From Ctenosaura bakeri (lineage: Eukaryota; Chordata; Lepidosauria; Squamata; Iguanidae), in contig CAOLHI010004236.1 of NCBI GenBank assembly GCA_948474755.1, forward strand, positions 1-64,000: a stretch of 64,000 nucleotides of DNA. Direction: 5' to 3'. The notes under the pieces are model-generated. The model was not told the DNA's origin and ran no database searches. It saw nothing but the letters and a program-made list of their open reading frames with translations. Each line of letters begins with the position of its first letter. Positions within the stretch are counted from its first letter, which is position 1. Both the position numbers and the translations under genes were made by a program. Of this stretch, positions 58,700 through 64,000 are shown one piece after another.

Positions 58700-60010
58700 A
58701 GACTGTTCACCAGACTGTCTCTTTCTGAGGAAAGTCACAATGAATGAGTCATGGAAGGCTTATTTTGTTGGGTATGTGCATATATATAAAGAAACATTAT
58801 TTTCATGTGAGTTTGCTAGAATGTTGCACATATCATTGTTGTCTAAGTGCCTGTTATTGATGTGCTGATTCTGCTTGGAACCAGAAACCATAATTCAGAT
58901 GTGACCAGCCTCCCAGAAGGATTTGTTGGAAGAAAAAAAAATCTTACTGCTATGATTGATCTCAGCTATGTCAGGCATGACTTTGAACAAAGAAAGCATC
59001 AATGTTGCACGTTATGAATGAGTATAAAATGTGTGTTAAAACATGTCATGATGCATGATTTAAATGCACTGAATAGAATAACAACTTTTTAAAAAGCCAC
59101 CAAAAAGCCCTTCAGTGGTATAGGAAGTCTTTCTTCAGGCTTTCAACAAATATTATTAGATTAATGTTATGACCTTGCTGAAAATCTATTTCTTTTATCA
59201 AGGCTAGAGACATTGTTAGGATAAATGAACTCTTGTTTTCTCCCAAGAGGAAACTTTCATACATATGCTTCTGAACCAATGCTTCAGAGAGTTGTTCATG
59301 TCACTGTAAATGGCCTTATGTTGCAGGCCAAAAGTGCAAAGTGCCAATAATGGAGAAATGTGGTTGTGTACGTGAAGAAGTTAATTTGCTTTTGTTGTTT
59401 GAAGTTTTGTGGTAGTTATTGAAATGCTGTGAATGACACTTGTAACAAAAAATGAATTCTCAAATTATTGGGGAAGGCAGACAGGGCTTGGTTCCCTTTC
59501 ATTCTGCAATGGCCACCTTAACTCTGATATCAGAAAGGCGCAGCTCTGCTAATATTAGGCGACATCAGAGACTGAAGTAGGCATGTGATCCTCATTAAGC
59601 TCTCTTTGAAGGTAACAGCTTTCAAACTTTTAACCTTAGTAAAAATTATCACCCCTACATACAAGTCACTGAATGGTTAAGGATATAGTTCCAATTTAGC
59701 GTATTTTAAGCTAGGAAATCAAGATCGTCCTGTTTATCATGAGAGGTAAGATACATAGCCAAATAGAGTCATAGACAAAGTTGACACATAGTTAGACAAT
59801 TTGCAGCTTTTGGCAGGAATATTGTAAAACACTGTCTAGACTTGTTTCCCGCACAAAATAAAACAATGTTTTCTCTCATTACGTGAACCTATATTTATTG
59901 AAAAGTTTGTCAGTGTTGTTGCTAAAAATCTACAGTGCTCAGGGCCCAAATATATGATGAAACTTGGCTAGGGTTTCCAACATTTTCTGCAATGGTGGGC
60001 AATGTTTCTG
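58700..60010. other. intergenic sequence, nothing recognised
   Basis: AT-rich; no gene or clear repeat. Confidence 0.5.
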
Positions 60011-60015
60011 TATTT

Positions 60016-60200
60016 CATAGAATCATAGAGTCAGAAGGGATCTCAAGGGCCCTCCAACTCAACCCTATGCTATACAAGAAGATACAGCTAAAGCACTCGT
60101 GAAAGATGGCCATTCAGCTTCTGTTTAAAAACCTCCAAAGAATGAACATTTACTTCCATCTGAAGCAGTCTATTCCATTGTTAGGCTACTCTTACAATAT
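60016..60200 (-). repeat. CR1 LINE 3'UTR
   Basis: Starts tcatagaatcatagagtcag, the complement of the CR1 terminal octamer repeat (attctatga), followed by 'cagaagggatctcaagggcc' and 'gatggccattcagcttctgt'. This is the classical avian/reptilian CR1 3' region. Confidence 0.8.
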
Positions 60201-61099
60201 TTGTTTGATTGATTTACATCCCATTTTTGTTCCCAAACTGGGATTCAAAATAGCTGACAACATGAATATTGTTATTCTTGTATTATAGTTTCTCTTGTTT
60301 TCACCTCAATTAGGATTAATTTTGAGATTGCCCTCCTACTCCCATGCCCAGATGGCACACTGAGACAATAATCATCAAGTTCATTTTGAGAAGATTAATC
60401 AGATCTAATGGATTGAGATTTTAAAACTAATACTGTTTTAATGTTTAATTTCAATCCCCACTCCCCACCCTCCGGCAGATTTATAGATATAATGCTATCC
60501 CAGAACATGTAGGTCATGTAATATGTGAGTTTTTTTAAGAGGATGAAAACGAATGTTGTTATAATAGTCAGTGTTTTTCATTTCACTATTAGTTCTCTTT
60601 CTTTCTCTTTCTCCTTTAAAAATATGTTAAATGTAGAACAAGATATAAACTGACTTTGCAAAGAAAACTTGTTAGGAACTGAAGTAAAACTTGTTCTGGT
60701 TTTGAATATTTCTCAAAAGGGAAGAAATATTTATGTTATCATTTCTTGTTAACATAAAACCTTCATAATGTGTGTAATCATTCAACTGATCTTTAACAGA
60801 ATGTTTAGATGCATGCAAAAGTATATTTTGGTATCATTATATACCCCCAGAATATAGTGTGATACTTTGCTACTTTTATGACACTATTATGACTCAGAGT
60901 CTCACCAGACCACATTTATTGATCTTTACAATTATTAACATTTTCTTAAAGCTACAGATTTCAAGCTGGTATACAGAAATAATAAATTATGCATATATTT
61001 ACAATCCAGTACATAAAATTAATGCGTATCTGCATATCCATTGGAATAAAGTGTACAGTAGGCTAAACTATACTGGGAAGGCATCATAAATAGATGTGT

Positions 61100-61760
61100 C
61101 TTCAACATGCACCTAAAATTATTGTAGGTACAGATCTCAAGGAGAAGGTAATTCTGCACAGTGGGCAGCACCAAGCTAAATGTCATCTTCCAAACAACTG
61201 GAAAGCAGTTCCAAACAACTGGAAAGCAGTTCTTTCAGTACAGGTTTAACATGCTGCTGGTAGGTTACTCCACTCAATAGCTCAGCCAAAGCACTGTGTA
61301 TTAGCTTCCGGAGCAGCCTTAGAAGCAGTCCCAAGAAAACTACCTTTGTTGAATCTGCTCAGTCCATTCTGGCAGGGTAATGCCAGTCAGCAGGGTGAGC
61401 AAAATACATCAGCTGCAAGATGATGGTAGATGGAATTTCTATGGACTACCTATTGACCCCCATTGCATACCTATGTGGACAAATGTGGCCATAGCAATTC
61501 TATCCACATTGGGTCCTATCTAGAACTTTGAGGAGGCTGAACTGTCTTGTCTTGTCAAGATGCATGAGCAGCAAGAAGCTTCCCTATTATAACTGTTAGA
61601 ACTATGTCCACTTGGAATCATTAGTACACAGCTCCACCAAAGCTCTGAAGACCATACAGATAGTGTTCTTGGCTTTTTTGGTCTATAGGGTTTCAGTTAC
61701 TTTCTCCGTGTTTCCAGTTCAGTTGAATCCCATTTCATACATGTATATTGGTTGGCAGTC
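61100..61760 (-). repeat. LINE fragment, CR1/L2-like
   Basis: 'gcttccggagcagccttaga' and 'gtcccaagaaaactaccttt' are text of the kind found antisense in CR1/L2-type ORFs. 'ccaaacaactggaaagcagt' is tandemly doubled at 61191-61232. Approximate. Confidence 0.45.
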
Positions 61761-61807
61761 AACACATGTGCAATTTAAATAAATTAAAACAAACAAACAA
61801 ACCACAA

Positions 61808-61930
61808 GTCAGATCCTGACTGTCCTATTTACATTAGATCCACTCAAATCAATGGGACCTACATTAGGCTTTACTGAATCTCATAGATTTCAACGGATCT
61901 ACTCTAATTAGGACAGTCTGGATCCAATAT
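61808..61930. mobile_element. foldback MITE
   Basis: agatcctgactgtcctattt on the left and the complement of 'ctaattaggacagtctggat' on the right form an imperfect inverted repeat of roughly 35-40 bp around 'caatgggacctacattaggc'. Confidence 0.7.
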
Positions 61931-62530
61931 AACAGTTATATTTCAGGAATATTATATCAAATTGTATGTATACTAAAATACTTTCAAAATTTTAAATATG
62001 CACCTCAACATTACACTGAATGTGGAGTATCTCATTATTTTTGTCTATGTAACTATATTTCAGGACTATATTCTCTAACTTAGGATAATTATGCTGTCAA
62101 TATTTTTAGCCATTTTCATTTAAAACTAACTTAAATTATTAGTTATTTCCCACTGGGGGATTTAAGATTGCTGTCTTGGGAATTACAGTTATGTGAGTTA
62201 ATACATAAAGCAGAATTGAATTTAATAAGCCAAGAAACCTGAAATAGTTAGATAGGAATTAAATTGATTAGCTGTCCAGAGATAATTAATGGTTGGTAGA
62301 TGTACTAGGATTATTTCACAACACATGGACTCTCTAGAAGTTCAGTATTCCCCAGCCAGATGGATTTTTGTCTGAGTTGTAAACTCATATTTGCTATATT
62401 TAGATATTTAAAGCTGAGCTCAGGGGAAAAAAAAAGATTCTGAGCTTCTTTTTTGCATGTAATGCATACAGTTATAAAAACCTGTGCGTTTGAGGAAAGT
62501 ATTCCATCTTCCATCTCAATGCATTTCTTT
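61931..62530. other. intergenic AT-rich sequence, nothing recognised
   Basis: No gene or repeat seen. Confidence 0.5.
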
Positions 62531-62537
62531 TTTCTTT

Positions 62538-62628
62538 TCCTTCCTTCCTTCCTTCCTTCCTTCCTTCCTTCCTTCCTTCCTTCCTTCCTTCCTTCCTTCT
62601 TTCTTTCTTTCTTTCTTTCTTTTCTTTT
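62538..62628. repeat. (CCTT)n/(CTTT)n microsatellite
   Basis: About fifteen ccttc-type tetranucleotide units followed by about five cttt units. Pure enough to be polymorphic. Confidence 0.95.
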
Positions 62629-62639
62629 GCAGATTCTTA

Positions 62640-63800
62640 ACTAAACTGTGGAGGAAGAACCATGTGCCATCTGCTTGGGTAGATTAGCTAATACAGAGGG
62701 ATTCAGAAAACTTTTTGCCAGCTTGCTTGTCAGTTCCCAAAAAGTCTGTACCAAATTAACAAGGGCAATTTTGCATTAGCTTCACTCACTTTGAAATTGG
62801 CTGGTTCCTTTTGTGCTGAGGTGAATTTCCTTCACAGGGCTGGGGGCTGAGAGTAAGAATCAGTAAGAAGGATCTGTAAAAATGGCCACTGTTTTGTTTG
62901 TTTTGTGTTGTTTTAGCACTATGTGTTTTTAAACCCTTAAGCTGAGAGGGCTGACAACATCACAGTTGGCTATTCACTGTTGCTTTGCCATTTACTGGAA
63001 GCTCCCATTATATTCAACTACAACTGATTTGCTATGGAAATCACAGCCTTTTACTCTGTGTGTGTCTGGTGTAAGACTTCTGCAGTAGTTCATTTTATCT
63101 GAGAATGAAGACAAACTGTCCCAAACAAAGAGTGATAATTAAAGCAGTTCAATGTGTCATTCTATACAAACCTATTTTATATCACAAACCACTAAGAAAA
63201 AAGCAACTTTTGGATTTGTTTCCCTTTCTTTTTAATAAAATGTCCTGCCAAAATTCAAAGAAGTTTTATTTGACAGCAGATGCAGAGTGAGTATTCTACC
63301 ACACAGTTAGTAAAGTATCACTACAGAACTATGCAGTGAATTATGGAAGCCATACCAGCTCCCGTAATCAGTTTATATCCCACTTTTTCATAAGCATTTG
63401 AGCTCAAGGCATTTCACTGTCACAGAGCAGAACTGTTCATCTCCAACTGTGCTTCAGTGAAGAGCAACTATTTTGAGAGTTTCTGGTCTGTACATATAGA
63501 TAAGCATAATGTACGACAATGTCACAGAATACATTAAGTCCAAACAAAATAATAGGAGCTTCAAACATCTCTCTCTGTTTTAAAATGAAATTTACATTGA
63601 AGTCACATGTAATCAGTTCCAACACACCTTTTGCTCCTAGGAAGGGGAGAGTGGATTAGATTGGAGAGAAGACAAAGGCTAAGTCATCTCCCATCACATT
63701 CTCCCTGAAAGTTCCCCCCTTGCTATCTGTATAGAAGTTATAGATTACATATAACTTATGTGTGAAAGTCTGTGGAGGAAGAACTTTTGGGATATATCAC
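62640..63800. other. intergenic sequence, nothing recognised
   Basis: No gene or clear repeat. Confidence 0.5.
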
Positions 63801-63817
63801 CATGTGCAAAGTCTTGG

Positions 63818-63945
63818 GACCCTTTCACACTACATAATTATAGCCCTATGATTCAATTTTAACTGTTAATAGCTACATCCTATGTAAACTTGGGTTTTGT
63901 AGTTTGGTGAAGCACTGAAGGAGTTCTGTGAATTTTCCCACTATT
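63818..63945. repeat. fragment of the 'caggattccatagg' DNA repeat
   Basis: 'gggaccctttcacactacat', 'aattatagccctatgattca' and 'aacttgggttttgtagtttg' are the complement of the family at 27.5 and 58.6 kb. The ccctttcacac start looks like a transposon end. Confidence 0.5.
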
Positions 63946-63950
63946 GTTTG

Positions 63951-64000
63951 TTATGAAATTGCCTTCAGGTCATTTCTGAATTATGGTGACCTTAAGCTAG
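63951..64000 (-). repeat. SINE tail fragment cut by the window edge
   Basis: 'gccttcaggtcatttctgaa' and 'ttatggtgaccttaag' are the same tail as at 16.1 kb. Confidence 0.5.

Noticed and set aside
62453..62687. Two open frames rich in Phe, Leu, Pro and Ser
   Set aside because: Translation of the CCTT/CTTT microsatellite.
1..64000. CRISPR arrays, operons, prophage or bacterial genes
   Set aside because: None seen. The window has split exons, vertebrate repeats and low coding density.

Overview
The window looks like vertebrate nuclear DNA, most probably from a squamate reptile (lizard, gecko or snake). It is AT-rich and intron-dominated. The repeats I recognise are a Bov-B-type LINE remnant, CR1/L2/L3-type LINE pieces, several tRNA-derived SINE families, a SPIN-like hAT element and foldback MITEs, a mix familiar from squamates. 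There are no bacterial-style operons. The exact species cannot be read from the sequence.

Only one protein-coding gene is supported: the 3' half of ANOS1 (KAL1, anosmin-1), on the + strand. Eight coding exons lie at 15328-15533, 17189-17336, 21575-21718, 33139-33236, 35197-35368, 37478-37698, 37834-37972 and 40533-40591. All have AG/GT borders. The reading frame runs unbroken from one to the next and encodes 395 residues plus a stop codon. These cover fibronectin type III domains 2, 3 and 4 and the histidine-rich C-terminus. The signal peptide, cysteine-rich region, WAP domain and first FnIII domain must lie upstream of the window, beyond an intron that fills positions 1-15327. A 3'UTR of about 3.4 kb follows the stop, with the best poly(A) signal at 43959-43964.

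Layout: 1-15327 is intron containing a Bov-B remnant (about 3.86-4.24 kb), an L3/CR1-type LINE (6.9-8.2 kb), a 5S rRNA-derived copy (13.2 kb) and two CpG-rich MITEs. From 15.3 to 40.6 kb are the ANOS1 exons. Their introns hold an LTR-like segment (18.9-19.7 kb), a CpG-rich MITE (26.6-27.3 kb), a tRNA-SINE (29.3 kb) and a SPIN-like hAT insertion with an 8-bp target duplication (33.8-34.8 kb). From 40.6 to 44.0 kb is the 3'UTR. From 44 to 64 kb is downstream intergenic DNA with LINE, SINE and MITE pieces and microsatellites; I see no second gene there.

No novel gene system was found. The most interesting material is mobile-element archaeology. One family of GC-rich elements has GGCCCTTTYCRCAC ends and apparent 3-bp target duplications (four copies). 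The hAT element has acquired a foreign, internally triplicated core. There are also several near-perfect hairpins.
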